Below, piece by piece: positions 54,084 through 62,753 of a DNA stretch of 64,000 bases. A program made the position numbers and the translations under genes. How positions within the stretch are numbered: position 1 is the stretch's first letter; each line of letters starts with the position of its first letter. Under the pieces are notes generated by a model. The model saw only the letters and a program-made list of their open reading frames with translations, made no database searches and was not told the DNA's origin. Source of the DNA: G965222335 sp965222335. GTDB lineage: Bacteria; Pseudomonadota; Gammaproteobacteria; Pseudomonadales; Halieaceae. Where the stretch lies: the NCBI GenBank assembly GCA_965222335.1, contig OZ244944.1, positions 1,860,001-1,924,000 of the forward strand. The letters are read 5' to 3'.

Positions 54084-54278
54084 ATGATCATGGCCCGACT
54101 GTTTGCAAGCATCACCCTGATGTCACTGGCGGCGCTATGTGCCGGCTGTGCCAAAGAAGACCCGGAGGCGCGACTGCCCGGCGCCTATGACCGCTCGCTG
54201 GAAAAAGCGGAGCAGGTCGAGCAGACCCTGCAGGATTCTGTCAGCGAGCGCATGCAGCCGGTGGATGAGGGTAACTGA
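54084..54278 (+). CDS. Small lipoprotein
   Basis: 64 residues. Lipobox LCAGC lies near residue 22, and the mature part is a short, charged, helix-prone tail (RSLEKAEQVEQTLQDSVSER). It starts 26 bases after the DUF4340 stop and is likely the last gene of that operon. It resembles small outer-membrane lipoproteins found after many envelope operons. Function unknown. Confidence 0.7.
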   Translation: MIMARLFASITLMSLAALCAGCAKEDPEARLPGAYDRSLEKAEQVEQTLQDSVSERMQPVDEGN

Positions 54279-54316
54279 GCCTGACCTTGGCCCGCTCGCA
54301 AGTCGGCGTTGCGCCC

Positions 54317-54381
54317 GTAGGGCCGAATTCATTCGGCCGATGCGCTTTGCCAATAATGTGGCCGAATGAATTCGGCCCTAC
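54317..54381. repeat. REP-like inverted repeat, family GTAGGGCCGAATTC
   Basis: A 22-base arm beginning GTAGGGCCGAATTC (54317-54338) is matched by its inverse at 54360-54381 (GGCCGAATGAATTC...CCTAC), with 21 bases between. The mmsB stop codon (54378-54380) lies inside the right arm. A related copy is at 58371-58438. The hairpin may also end transcription between the converging lipoprotein and mmsB genes. Confidence 0.8.
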
Positions 54382-55262
54382 CCTTGGAGTTTCTGCAGGA
54401 TACTGGAGAAATCGAGCTGGCCGTTGCCGGCTTCCTGGTGCTGCGCGTAAAGCTCCCGGGCCAGCTGGCCCATGGGATTCTCGAAATCCGAATTGCGCGC
54501 GATATCCAGCGCCAGCCCCAGGTCCTTGACCATCAGGTCAACCATAAAGCCCGGCTTGTAGTCGTTGCTCGCCGGGGCTTTCTCCATGACCCCGGGATAG
54601 GGGTTGTAGACTTCCAGGGACCAGTTACGGCCCGAGCTGGCCAGCATGATCTCTGACAGCACACTGGGGTCGAGGCCGTTGCGCTGACCCATCTCCAGCG
54701 CCTCGCAGGTGCCGATCATGTGAATCGCCAGCAGCATGTTATTGCAGCCCTTGGCCACCTGCCCCGCACCGGCAGGGCCGGCGTGGAAAATATTCTTGCC
54801 CATATCCTCGAGGATCGCGCGGGCCCGGGGGAAGGTATCCGCGCAGCCCCCGCACATAAAGGCAAGGGTCCCCGCCGACGCCGCGGCCACGCCACCGGAT
54901 ACGGGCGCGTCCATAAAGCCGATTCCCAGGGCCGCCGCCGCCTCGCCGACCTCGCGCGCGGTCGCGGCATCAATCGTGCTGCAGTCCAGCACCGTGGTGC
55001 CGCTGTCGAGCTGCGCCAGCAGTCCCTCGTCGCCGAGGTACAGGCCGGCGACATGCTTGCCTGCAGGCAACATGCTGACCAGGTAATCGGCACCGGTGGC
55101 CGCCTCCAGCGCCGAGGCCGCGACCTCGGCACCGGCCTCCGCCAGCTGTTCACAGGCGGCCTCGGAGAGGTCGAACACCCGTACCTGGTGTCCAGCCTTG
55201 ACCAGGTTGGTGGCCATCGGGCCACCCATATTGCCCAGGCCGACAAACGCTACAGTAGACAT
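54378..55262 (-). CDS. mmsB: 3-hydroxyisobutyrate dehydrogenase
   Basis: 294 residues. N-terminal NAD site FVGLGNMGGPMA, substrate motif DAPVSGG and catalytic Lys in VAKGCNNMLL. It oxidises 3-hydroxyisobutyrate to methylmalonate semialdehyde in valine breakdown. It is the last gene of the leftward operon mmsA-acd-ech-hibch-mmsB, 22 bases after hibch. Start ATG 55262. Confidence 0.92.
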   Translation of the reverse strand: MSTVAFVGLGNMGGPMATNLVKAGHQVRVFDLSEAACEQLAEAGAEVAASALEAATGADYLVSMLPAGKHVAGLYLGDEGLLAQLDSGTTVLDCSTIDAATAREVGEAAAALGIGFMDAPVSGGVAAASAGTLAFMCGGCADTFPRARAILEDMGKNIFHAGPAGAGQVAKGCNNMLLAIHMIGTCEALEMGQRNGLDPSVLSEIMLASSGRNWSLEVYNPYPGVMEKAPASNDYKPGFMVDLMVKDLGLALDIARNSDFENPMGQLARELYAQHQEAGNGQLDFSSILQKLQG

Positions 55263-55284
55263 AGAAGGTTTCCTCGCTCGGGGA

Positions 55285-56397
55285 TCACAGGTTGGCCAGC
55301 GGGTTTACGTCCCAGGGGGCCTGGAAAAAACCGTCCAGGACCTCCTCAGGCACTTCCCGCGAGGTCGCGTATTGCCACGCGGGCTTGCGGTCCTTGTCGA
55401 TCAGCAGCGCGCGCACGCCCTCGGCGAATTCGGGGTAGCGGACCACGTTGGTGGCCAGCTGAATCTCTGCCTGGAATACCTCGCGCAGGGAGGCGTGGCG
55501 GGTCTCATGCAGCTGTCGTGCAATCCACAGGGCCGCCAGCCGGGAGCCATGCGCCAGGCTGTCCCGGGCCCGTGAGAGCCAGGGGTCCTCGGTCTGCTGG
55601 GCAATGATATTGTCAATCACCTGGTGGATGTCGTCGCCGTCACAGAGCCGGTTGATGCTGGCCATGTGGGGCTCGACCTGGCCCGCGGGCTGGCTGCCGA
55701 GGCTCTGCTCCGCAAACGGTCGCAGGGCCTGGTGCACCAGGGCATGATTGGCCTCGGGATCCAGGCCCCAACCCTGCTGCAGCAGCGCATCCAGCACCGC
55801 CTGCTTGTGCTGGCTGGCGATAAAGCGGTCCGCAAGCCCGGTATACAGCGCGTCGGCGGCGTTGATAGAGGCCCCGGTGAGAGCCAGGAATTTGCCGGCC
55901 TCCCCGGGCATGTGGTTCAGGAACCAGCTGCCGCCCACGTCCGGAAACAGGGCAATCGTCACCTCGGGCATGGCGATACGGGTGGTTTCGGTAACCACCC
56001 GATGACCGCAGCCGGCCATCACCCCCAGGCCGCCGCCCATGACGATACCATGGCCCCAGCAAATCACCGGTTTGGGATAGGTATGCAGGGTGTAGTTCAT
56101 GCGGTACTCGCGGGCAAAGAAGCTCTCGGCGTATTCGCAGGGCCCGCCGGGTGTTTCCACCGCCGAGCGGTGCAGCGCCTGCACGTCGCCACCGGCGCAG
56201 AAAGCCTTGTCGCCGCTGCCTTCGATAAACACGGCGGCAATACCGTCGTCCGTACGCCAGTGATCCAGCCTGTCCTGGAGCAGGTCCACCATATTCAGGT
56301 CCAGGGAGTTGAGCGTGCCCGGCACATTGAGTGTTATCCGGCCAATGTGGCCGGCCGCGGCCGGCAGTTCGTCAAACACTACGGCGGCTTCTGTCAT
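55285..56397 (-). CDS. 3-hydroxyisobutyryl-CoA hydrolase
   Basis: 370 residues, enoyl-CoA hydratase/isomerase fold. CAGGDVQAL (oxyanion hole), CWGHGIVMGGGLGV and MPEVTIALFPDVGGSWFL match the HIBCH group rather than ordinary hydratases, which are about 100 residues shorter. It releases 3-hydroxyisobutyrate from its CoA ester in valine degradation. ATG 56397 follows an AGGAGA ribosome site; the longer frame extends into the ech stop. Operon position: third enzyme after acyl-CoA dehydrogenase and enoyl-CoA hydratase. Confidence 0.9.
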   Translation of the reverse strand: MTEAAVVFDELPAAAGHIGRITLNVPGTLNSLDLNMVDLLQDRLDHWRTDDGIAAVFIEGSGDKAFCAGGDVQALHRSAVETPGGPCEYAESFFAREYRMNYTLHTYPKPVICWGHGIVMGGGLGVMAGCGHRVVTETTRIAMPEVTIALFPDVGGSWFLNHMPGEAGKFLALTGASINAADALYTGLADRFIASQHKQAVLDALLQQGWGLDPEANHALVHQALRPFAEQSLGSQPAGQVEPHMASINRLCDGDDIHQVIDNIIAQQTEDPWLSRARDSLAHGSRLAALWIARQLHETRHASLREVFQAEIQLATNVVRYPEFAEGVRALLIDKDRKPAWQYATSREVPEEVLDGFFQAPWDVNPLANL

Positions 56398-56405
56398 GGG
56401 ATCTC

Positions 56406-57194
56406 CTACTGGTTTTTCCACTGGGGCTTGCGCTTTTCCAGGAAGGCGTTGACACCCTCGCGCTGGTCCTCGGTGGAGAACAGCTCCACGAACAGCTCCC
56501 GCTCACCGGCCAGGCCGTCACCCAGGGCCTTGTCGCGGGCGGAATGAATCAGGGTCTTGCAGCGCCCCACCGAGGAAGGGCTCTGCTCCGCGACCTGTTC
56601 CGCGAGGGCCAGCGCACGCTCCAGGGCCTCGCCCTTGCTTACAACTTCCTCGACCAGCCCAATCCGCTCCGCGGTGGCGGCATCGATGCGCTCGCCACAC
56701 AGGATCATGCGCTTGGCCCAGCCCTCGCCCACCAGCCAGGCAAGCCGCTGGGTGCCACCGGCACAGGGCAGGAGACCCACCTTGGCTTCCGGCAGCGCCA
56801 TCTGCGCCTGCTCCTCGGCCACGCGAATATCGCAGGCCAGGGCAACCTCGAGACCGCCGCCCATGGCGAAACCGTTGATCGCGGCAATCGACACGCCGCG
56901 AAAATCCGCCAGCGCCTCAAAGGCCTCGCCAAAAAAGCGCGCCATCTCGCCGGCCTTGCCGGCATCGCCATCGGCGAAAATTTTCAGGTCGGCGCCCGCA
57001 GAGAAGAACTTTTCCCCGGCGCCGGTCAGCACCAGGGCGTACACATCGCGCTCGGCGTTCAGGGATTCGACCAGCGCCTTGAGCGCCGGCAGGCTCTCGG
57101 TGTCCCAGGTGTTGGCCGCGGGATTATCCACGGTGACCAGCGCGGTATGGCCGCGCATTTCCAGTTTGACCTTGGCAGATGTACTCAGGCTCAT
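56406..57194 (-). CDS. Enoyl-CoA hydratase
   Basis: 262 residues, crotonase family. SAGADLKIF forms the oxyanion region, and AINGFAMGGGLEVALACD and LPEAKVGLLPCAGGTQRL contain the usual active-site stretch, though a glutamate typical of hydratases at the second position is replaced (PCAGG). It likely hydrates methacrylyl-CoA in the valine pathway. The start ATG overlaps the acyl-CoA dehydrogenase stop by four bases, so the two are co-translated. Confidence 0.88.
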   Translation of the reverse strand: MSLSTSAKVKLEMRGHTALVTVDNPAANTWDTESLPALKALVESLNAERDVYALVLTGAGEKFFSAGADLKIFADGDAGKAGEMARFFGEAFEALADFRGVSIAAINGFAMGGGLEVALACDIRVAEEQAQMALPEAKVGLLPCAGGTQRLAWLVGEGWAKRMILCGERIDAATAERIGLVEEVVSKGEALERALALAEQVAEQSPSSVGRCKTLIHSARDKALGDGLAGERELFVELFSTEDQREGVNAFLEKRKPQWKNQ

Positions 57195-58351
57195 TTAATG
57201 ACCTCCAGGGCGCCTTCCAGCAGCATTTTGCGCGCGATGATCACGCGCATGATTTCGTTGGTTCCTTCCAGGATCTGGTGTACCCGGGTATCGCGCACGT
57301 GGCGCTCCATCGGGTACTCGCGGATATAGCCGTAGCCACCGTATAGCTGCAGGGCATCATTACAGATCGAGAACCCGGCGTCGGTGGCAAAGCGTTTGGC
57401 CATGGCACAGAAGGTGGATGCCTGGGGGTCCCCGCTATCCAGCTTGAAAGCCGCGAGGCGCACCATCTGCCGCGATGCCACCAGTTCCGTCAACATGTCC
57501 GCCAGCTTGAACTGCGAGGCCTGGAAATCAGCGATGGGCTGGCCAAACTGCTGCCGCTCCTGCACGTAGGCAGTGGCCTCTTCCAGTGCCTGCTGGGCGG
57601 TGCCCACGCTGCAGGTGGCGATATTGATACGGCCGCCGTCCAGGCCTTCCATGGCAATCGCAAAACCCTGGCCCTCTTCGCCGAGGCGGTTACCCACCGG
57701 CACCCGCACATTATCGAAGGTGATCATTCGGGTCGGCTGCGCGTTCCAGCCCATCTTCTCCTCTTTCTTGCCATAGCTGACGCCCTCGGCGTTGGCGTCG
57801 ATCAGCAGCGTGCTCACGCCCCTCGCCCCGCCATCACCGGTGCGCAGCATCACCACCAGGGCGTCTGTTTCTCCCGCCCCGGAAATGAAGACCTTGCTGC
57901 CGTTGACCACGTAATCGTCACCGTCCCGGGTCGCGGTGGTGCGCAGGGAAGCGGCGTCGGACCCGGCACCGGGCTCGGTGAGACAGTAGGAAGCCAGCTT
58001 GCTGCCCGCGACCAGTTCGGGACACCACTGTGCCACCAGTTCTTCACTGCCGTATTTGCCCACCATGCTGGTTGCCATGTTGTGGATGGTCAGGAAAGCA
58101 GCGGTGGTGGTACAACCCCTGGCCAGCTCCTCGACGATCAGGCTGGCATCCAGCCGCCCCATGCCCAGGCCACCGGCCCGTTCCGGGGTGTACATACCCA
58201 TGAAACCGAGTTCGCCCGCCTGGGCCAGGACATCCTTGGGAAACACGGATTCTGCGTCCCAGGTGGCGGCATGGGGCGCCATCGCGCCCTCGCTGAAGGC
58301 GCGGGCGCTCTCCACGAAGGCTTTCTGGTCGTCGCTGAGGGCAAAATCCAA
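57191..58351 (-). CDS. Acyl-CoA dehydrogenase (isobutyryl-CoA dehydrogenase type)
   Basis: 386 residues. YCLTEPGAGSDAASLRT and the catalytic-glutamate segment QILEGTNEIMRVII are typical, with GYIREYPMERHVRD for the FAD/CoA region. Genes in this operon make isobutyryl-CoA the likely substrate. The start is a TTG at 58351 behind a good GGGAGAG site, five bases away. The upstream gap holds a REP-like repeat (58371-58438), so translation of this gene is not coupled to mmsA. FAD enzyme, feeding electrons to ETF. Confidence 0.9.
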   Translation of the reverse strand: MDFALSDDQKAFVESARAFSEGAMAPHAATWDAESVFPKDVLAQAGELGFMGMYTPERAGGLGMGRLDASLIVEELARGCTTTAAFLTIHNMATSMVGKYGSEELVAQWCPELVAGSKLASYCLTEPGAGSDAASLRTTATRDGDDYVVNGSKVFISGAGETDALVVMLRTGDGGARGVSTLLIDANAEGVSYGKKEEKMGWNAQPTRMITFDNVRVPVGNRLGEEGQGFAIAMEGLDGGRINIATCSVGTAQQALEEATAYVQERQQFGQPIADFQASQFKLADMLTELVASRQMVRLAAFKLDSGDPQASTFCAMAKRFATDAGFSICNDALQLYGGYGYIREYPMERHVRDTRVHQILEGTNEIMRVIIARKMLLEGALEVIK

Positions 58352-58370
58352 GGTCGCTCTCCCTTTTTCT

Positions 58371-58438
58371 GTAGCGTCGAATTCATTCGACCGATGCGTA
58401 TTGGACCGCGGGTGTTGGCCGGAAAAATCCGGCCCTAC
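58371..58438. repeat. Second REP-like copy, GTAGCGTCGAATTC family
   Basis: GTAGCGTCGAATTCATTCG (58371-58389) and CCGATGCG match the copy at 54317. The right side has a hairpin GGCCGGA/TCCGGCC (58417-58434) and ends in CTAC. It lies in the 116-base gap between mmsA and the acyl-CoA dehydrogenase gene. Confidence 0.75.
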
Positions 58439-58467
58439 AGGCCGCCGGACCGCCGGACCGCGGGGTC

Positions 58468-59970
58468 CTAGCGCAGGTTAATACTCATGTTCGGCTGCTT
58501 CGAGGTGTTCTCGCTGTGGGTCCACTTGGCGGTAATCGTCTTGGTCTCGGTGTAGAAGCGCACCGCCTGCTTGCCGTAGGCGTGCAGATCACCGCGGAAA
58601 GACCCGCGCCAGCCGGTAAAGGAGAAGAATGGCAGCGGCACCGGAATGGGGATGTTGATGCCCACCTGCCCGACCAGGATTTCGTGCTGGTACTTGCGCG
58701 CCGCGCCGCCGGAGGCGGTAAAGATGGAGGTGCCATTGCCATAGGGGCAATCGTTGATCAGCTCGATCGCTTCCTCCAGGGTGTCGACCGTCACGCAGCA
58801 CAGTACCGGGCCGAATATCTCCTCGCGGTAGATTGCCATTTCCGGGGTCACATCGGTAAACAGGGTGGGGCCCACCCAGTTCCCGTCCGGCAGCTCGGGC
58901 ACCTCATGATCGCTGCCATCGAGCAGGCAGGTGGCCCCCTCCTCCTTGCCCTGGCTGATCAGGCGGATCACCTTCTCGTAGGCGGGCTTGGAAATAATGG
59001 GGCCGTAACTGGCACCCGCGTCGTCCCAGGCACCGGGGCGCGCGGTGGCCATGCGTTCTTTCAGGTCGTCGATCCACTGCTTGGACTCGCCCACGAACAC
59101 CGCGACCGAGATCGCCATGCAACGCTGTCCCGCCGCGCCAACGGAAGAGCCGACCAGGGCATTGAGGACCGCGTTGGGATCGGCGTCGGGCATTACCACC
59201 ATGTGGTTCTTCGCCCCCATCATGCACTGCACACGCTTTCCGGCATCGGTGCCGGTGCGGTAGATGTGGTCGCCCACCTTGGAGGAACCGACGAAAGAGA
59301 CCGCCTGGATATCCGGGTGGTTAAGCAGCTGGTTCACCTGGTCGGCGCCACCGTGCAGCATGTTGAGGACGCCCTTGGGTGCGCCCGCCTCGATGAACAG
59401 TTCCACCAGGCGCACCGGCGTCAGCGGGTCCTGCTCGGAAGGTTTGAGCACGAAGGTGTTGCCGCAGGCGATCGCGAGCGGGTACATCCACAGGGGAATC
59501 ATGGCCGGGAAGTTGAACGGCGTGATCCCGGCACAGACGCCGATTGGCTGGATGTAGCTGTAGGTGTCGATGCCGTTGGCCACGTTCTCCACGGTTTCGC
59601 CCATCATGTTCGAGGGCACATTGGCCGCCTGCTCCACGACCTCGATGCCGCGCCATACATCGCCCTTGGCGTCCTCAAAGGTCTTGCCGGTGTCGTGGGA
59701 GAGGATTTCCCCCAGTTCGTCGTGATGCTCCTTGAGCAGGGCGCAGTAGCGCATCATCAGGCGCGCGCGCTCGGAAACCGGCACGTTGCGCCAGGTGGCG
59801 AAGGCCGCCTTGGCGCTGGCCACCGCGGCCTCCACCTCGTCGTGGGTCGCCATCGGCACTTCGGCGAGCAGCTGCTGGGTGGCGGGATTGGTCACGGGCA
59901 GCTTGTCACTGCTGCCGCTCTGGACGAATTCGCCGTTGATGAACAGGGGGACCTGGCGTGTCATGGGCAT
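58468..59970 (-). CDS. mmsA: Methylmalonate-semialdehyde dehydrogenase (CoA-acylating)
   Basis: 500 residues, aldehyde dehydrogenase superfamily. The catalytic Cys is in AAGQRCMAISVAVFVG; NFPAMIPLWMYPLAI and KPSEQDPLTP hold the NAD-binding region, and SFTGWRGSFRGDLHAYGK near the C terminus is characteristic of MMSDH. It converts methylmalonate semialdehyde to propionyl-CoA. First gene of the leftward valine operon, divergent from an AraC regulator. Start ATG 59970; an ATG two codons later is an alternative. Confidence 0.93.
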   Translation of the reverse strand: MPMTRQVPLFINGEFVQSGSSDKLPVTNPATQQLLAEVPMATHDEVEAAVASAKAAFATWRNVPVSERARLMMRYCALLKEHHDELGEILSHDTGKTFEDAKGDVWRGIEVVEQAANVPSNMMGETVENVANGIDTYSYIQPIGVCAGITPFNFPAMIPLWMYPLAIACGNTFVLKPSEQDPLTPVRLVELFIEAGAPKGVLNMLHGGADQVNQLLNHPDIQAVSFVGSSKVGDHIYRTGTDAGKRVQCMMGAKNHMVVMPDADPNAVLNALVGSSVGAAGQRCMAISVAVFVGESKQWIDDLKERMATARPGAWDDAGASYGPIISKPAYEKVIRLISQGKEEGATCLLDGSDHEVPELPDGNWVGPTLFTDVTPEMAIYREEIFGPVLCCVTVDTLEEAIELINDCPYGNGTSIFTASGGAARKYQHEILVGQVGINIPIPVPLPFFSFTGWRGSFRGDLHAYGKQAVRFYTETKTITAKWTHSENTSKQPNMSINLR

Positions 59971-60115
59971 ATACCTGTGGCTGTCAGACTGATTGTTTCA
60001 AGTCTCCTAACACTAGCACCCGGGGGAAAATGTGCACATTGACGAAGTTGCGATAAACATGGACTATATTTCTGTGGTTTTTGGGTAAAAAGGGTACTTT
60101 AAGGACACTAATGCC

Positions 60116-60997
60116 ATGAGCACTCCCTCACAGTGGCCCCTGCCGGCGGAGGGCGTACGATTTCTCACCCCGGTCTTCCTGCTCGAGCAGTTGCACCGCC
60201 ATCCGCTGACCCGGGATTGCTACCCGACCGCCATGGGCTACTACCCCCGTGCCACCGGCCATCGCATGCGCCGCTCGCGGCACGATGACAACCTGCTCAT
60301 GTACTGCGTCGAGGGCCGCGGCCGCCTGCGTGTGGGCGAGACGCGCTACGCCATCAGTCCGGGAGACCTGCTCCTGCTACCTCAGGGCGTGGCCCACAGC
60401 TACGCGGCGTCGCGGCAACAACCCTGGACCCTGTACTGGGTGCACTGCCAGGGCGTCAGCACCCGGATATTCATGGAGTACCTGGGCTACCGGGAGCAGC
60501 GCGCGGTCACCCGGGTAGGGCTGGCGCCGGCGCTGGCGGCGAGCTTTCACAGCCTGCTCGCGGTGGGCAAGACCGGCTACAGCAGTGGTGCGTTTATCAA
60601 CGCCGCCAACCAGCTCCGCCACCTGTTCACGCAGTTCGCCCTGGAGGCCAACCGCGAGCAGGCCAGCCACCCGGCAGGCCTGGACCTGGATGCCCTGCGC
60701 GCCTACATGCAGGACAATATTCATCGCAGTCTCAACCTGGACGAACTGGCATCCGTCGCGCACCTGTCCAAGTACCATTTCTCGGGTCGCTACAAGGCCC
60801 TGACCGGGTACTCACCGATCAAGCACTTCCTGCACATGAAAATGGAGTACGCCTGCCAGCTGCTGGACCGGTCCGAACTCAGCGTCAAGGCGATCGCCAG
60901 CGAGGTGGGTTACCGCGATCCGCTGTACTTCTCCAGGCTGTTCCGCCAGACAGTGGGACTGTCACCGCGCGCCTACCGCACCTCGGTGCGCAAATAG
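60116..60997 (+). CDS. mmsR: AraC family transcriptional regulator (MmsR-like)
   Basis: 293 residues. The N-terminal cupin-like arm (GRGRLRVGETRYAISPGDLLLLPQG) senses the effector, and the C-terminal double helix-turn-helix is seen at LNLDELASVAHLSKYHFSGRYKA and VKAIASEVGYRDPLYFSRLFRQ. It is divergent from mmsA across a 145-base gap, the same arrangement as mmsR-mmsAB of Pseudomonas aeruginosa. The likely effector is a valine-pathway intermediate. The call to MmsR rests on family and position. Confidence 0.85.
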   Translation: MSTPSQWPLPAEGVRFLTPVFLLEQLHRHPLTRDCYPTAMGYYPRATGHRMRRSRHDDNLLMYCVEGRGRLRVGETRYAISPGDLLLLPQGVAHSYAASRQQPWTLYWVHCQGVSTRIFMEYLGYREQRAVTRVGLAPALAASFHSLLAVGKTGYSSGAFINAANQLRHLFTQFALEANREQASHPAGLDLDALRAYMQDNIHRSLNLDELASVAHLSKYHFSGRYKALTGYSPIKHFLHMKMEYACQLLDRSELSVKAIASEVGYRDPLYFSRLFRQTVGLSPRAYRTSVRK

Positions 60998-61002
60998 CGC
61001 CC

Positions 61003-61983
61003 TCAGGCTGCGCTGGGCTGTGTCTGGACCAGGGCCGGGGAGGCCAGGTGCTTCATCAGCAGGCCACGCAGCCACTGGTGGGGGGCGCTGCGGGCGGTGC
61101 GGGTGTGGCGCATCAGCGACATCTTGCCCCGGTGCTCACTGTGGGTGTTGCGGATCATGCGCTGCAGTTCCTGGGGCAACTCGCGGCCGGTGATGAGTTC
61201 GCGGTAGAGGCCGCTTTCCTCGAAGCCGGCATTGGCCACCAGCAGGGAGTTGGTGCGGGTAAGAACACCCACCGCGGCGGCGAACTGGGTGGTCTCCAGG
61301 CTGACCTTACGATGCACGCCGTACTGACCCAGCACGTCGTCGACCATGCTGGTGTTCTCGCGGGTAAGGCCCGGCACGTAGAGGCGTACATGGGGATAGG
61401 CGAGAAAATCCTTCAGTTCAAAGTCGCGCGCCGACGCCAGCGGATGTGCGACCCCCATGTAGCAGCGCGGTGGCAACGCCGCGATGGGCTCGGCATGGAT
61501 ATCGCGTCCGGTTTCAGTGGCCACGAAAGCGGCGAAATCCACCTCCCCCTTCTTCAGGCGCTCCTGGTAATCCGGCGTCACCTCCCCGGCCACGATCTGC
61601 ACCTCCGGGGCGATCTCGCGCAGCTCGGCCATCAGCCCCGGCAGCACCGCCTCGCTCAGGATCGGCGGCAGCAACAGCCGGAAACTGCCGGCGTAGGATT
61701 CGGGGCTGAAGGCCTCGGTACCGAGTACGCTCTCCACGCCCTCGAGGAGCGCGGGCAGAGCCGCGGCCAGGGCTTCCGCCCGCGGTGTCGGCACCAGGCC
61801 GTGGGCGGTGCGGGTGAACAACTCATCGGCAAAGGCCTCGCGCAGCTTCTGCAGGGTCTTGCTCAGTGCCGGCTGCGACACCGACAGGCGCTCGGCCGCC
61901 CGGGTCACGTTGCGTTCCTCCAACAGGATCTGCAGCGCCACGAGCAGGTTGAGGTCGGTCCGCATCACCTTTCGTGAAATCAT
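61003..61983 (-). CDS. LysR family transcriptional regulator
   Basis: 326 residues. N-terminal HTH (VTRAAERLSVSQPALSKTLQKLREAF) and a typical substrate-binding domain (from about residue 95). ATGs exist at 61998, 61983 and 61965. I chose 61983 because GAGG sits five bases before it and because 61998 lies inside the palindrome. It is divergent from the lipoprotein gene; five bases separate it from the AraC gene's stop at the other end. Target genes unknown. Confidence 0.85.
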   Translation of the reverse strand: MISRKVMRTDLNLLVALQILLEERNVTRAAERLSVSQPALSKTLQKLREAFADELFTRTAHGLVPTPRAEALAAALPALLEGVESVLGTEAFSPESYAGSFRLLLPPILSEAVLPGLMAELREIAPEVQIVAGEVTPDYQERLKKGEVDFAAFVATETGRDIHAEPIAALPPRCYMGVAHPLASARDFELKDFLAYPHVRLYVPGLTRENTSMVDDVLGQYGVHRKVSLETTQFAAAVGVLTRTNSLLVANAGFEESGLYRELITGRELPQELQRMIRNTHSEHRGKMSLMRHTRTARSAPHQWLRGLLMKHLASPALVQTQPSAA

Positions 61984-61992
61984 AGCCACCTC

Positions 61993-62015
61993 AGTCATAA
62001 CTTTATGTTATGACT
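61993..62015. promoter_or_regulatory. Perfect palindrome AGTCATAAC-N5-GTTATGACT
   Basis: Nine-base arms with a five-base centre (TTTAT on plus). It overlaps the first possible start codon of the lysR gene and lies between it and the divergent lipoprotein gene. LysR sites are often T-N11-A palindromes; this one could be the autoregulatory site. Confidence 0.65.
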
Positions 62016-62143
62016 CCATCCTATCAAAGCTGGCACGCGCTGCCCACGGCTCCACATCCCGCCGTTGTGGCTGCCTCCGGGCACGGCTGCTAACATGTAG
62101 CCGCCGCCGCGGTGGCAACACCGCTTTACTGATGAGGTAGTCC

Positions 62144-62725
62144 ATGAGCCTGAGAAAAACCTTCCCCGCCGTGCTGCTGGCGCTGGTGCTGGCCGGCTGC
62201 AGTGGCGTGGAAACGCGCCCCGCTGACACTGCGGCATTCGCCGCCGGCAACTACAGCTACTACAAGTGGCGCAGCGAACCCCTGGCCAGCCGCAGCGGCT
62301 CGGCTGACCCGATCTACCGTATCGACCCTATCCTGCGCCAGGCGGTCGACAAGGAGCTGGCCGCAAAAGGCTATGTACTGGACCCTGAGCGTGCCCAGTT
62401 CAGCGTCGACTACGTCTACGCTGAGGGCCTGCGCCTGGGCGAAACCAGCCGCGATGCCGGCAACATCTCCTCCACCTACCCGGGCGTGATCCCCAATCGC
62501 AATATGGACCAGGCCAGCATTGATAACGCCATCGCTTTAGGCGGGGTCAAGGAGACCAGCAATATCGGCCTGCAGTTCAACGATTTCGCGAAGCGTGAGG
62601 AGGTGTGGCGCGTGATCGTGACCAAGATTATCGATAAAGTGAACAACACCGATGAAGAGGCGATGCGCAAGACGGTGCGCTCCGCCGTTAGCCACGGCCT
62701 GCGCCCGCTGCCGGACGCGAGCTAG
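62144..62725 (+). CDS. DUF4136-like lipoprotein
   Basis: 193 residues. Lipobox LAGC lies near residue 19. The mature part shows the DUF4136 pattern (YSYYKWRSEPLAS; VDKELAAKGYVLDPERAQFSVDYVY; and a C-terminal VTKIIDKV helix). It is likely anchored in the outer membrane. Function unknown. The start ATG follows a GAGGT site. Confidence 0.75.
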   Translation: MSLRKTFPAVLLALVLAGCSGVETRPADTAAFAAGNYSYYKWRSEPLASRSGSADPIYRIDPILRQAVDKELAAKGYVLDPERAQFSVDYVYAEGLRLGETSRDAGNISSTYPGVIPNRNMDQASIDNAIALGGVKETSNIGLQFNDFAKREEVWRVIVTKIIDKVNNTDEEAMRKTVRSAVSHGLRPLPDAS

Positions 62726-62753
62726 CGCTGGCAGCGCCCGCGGGCGCTGCTTC

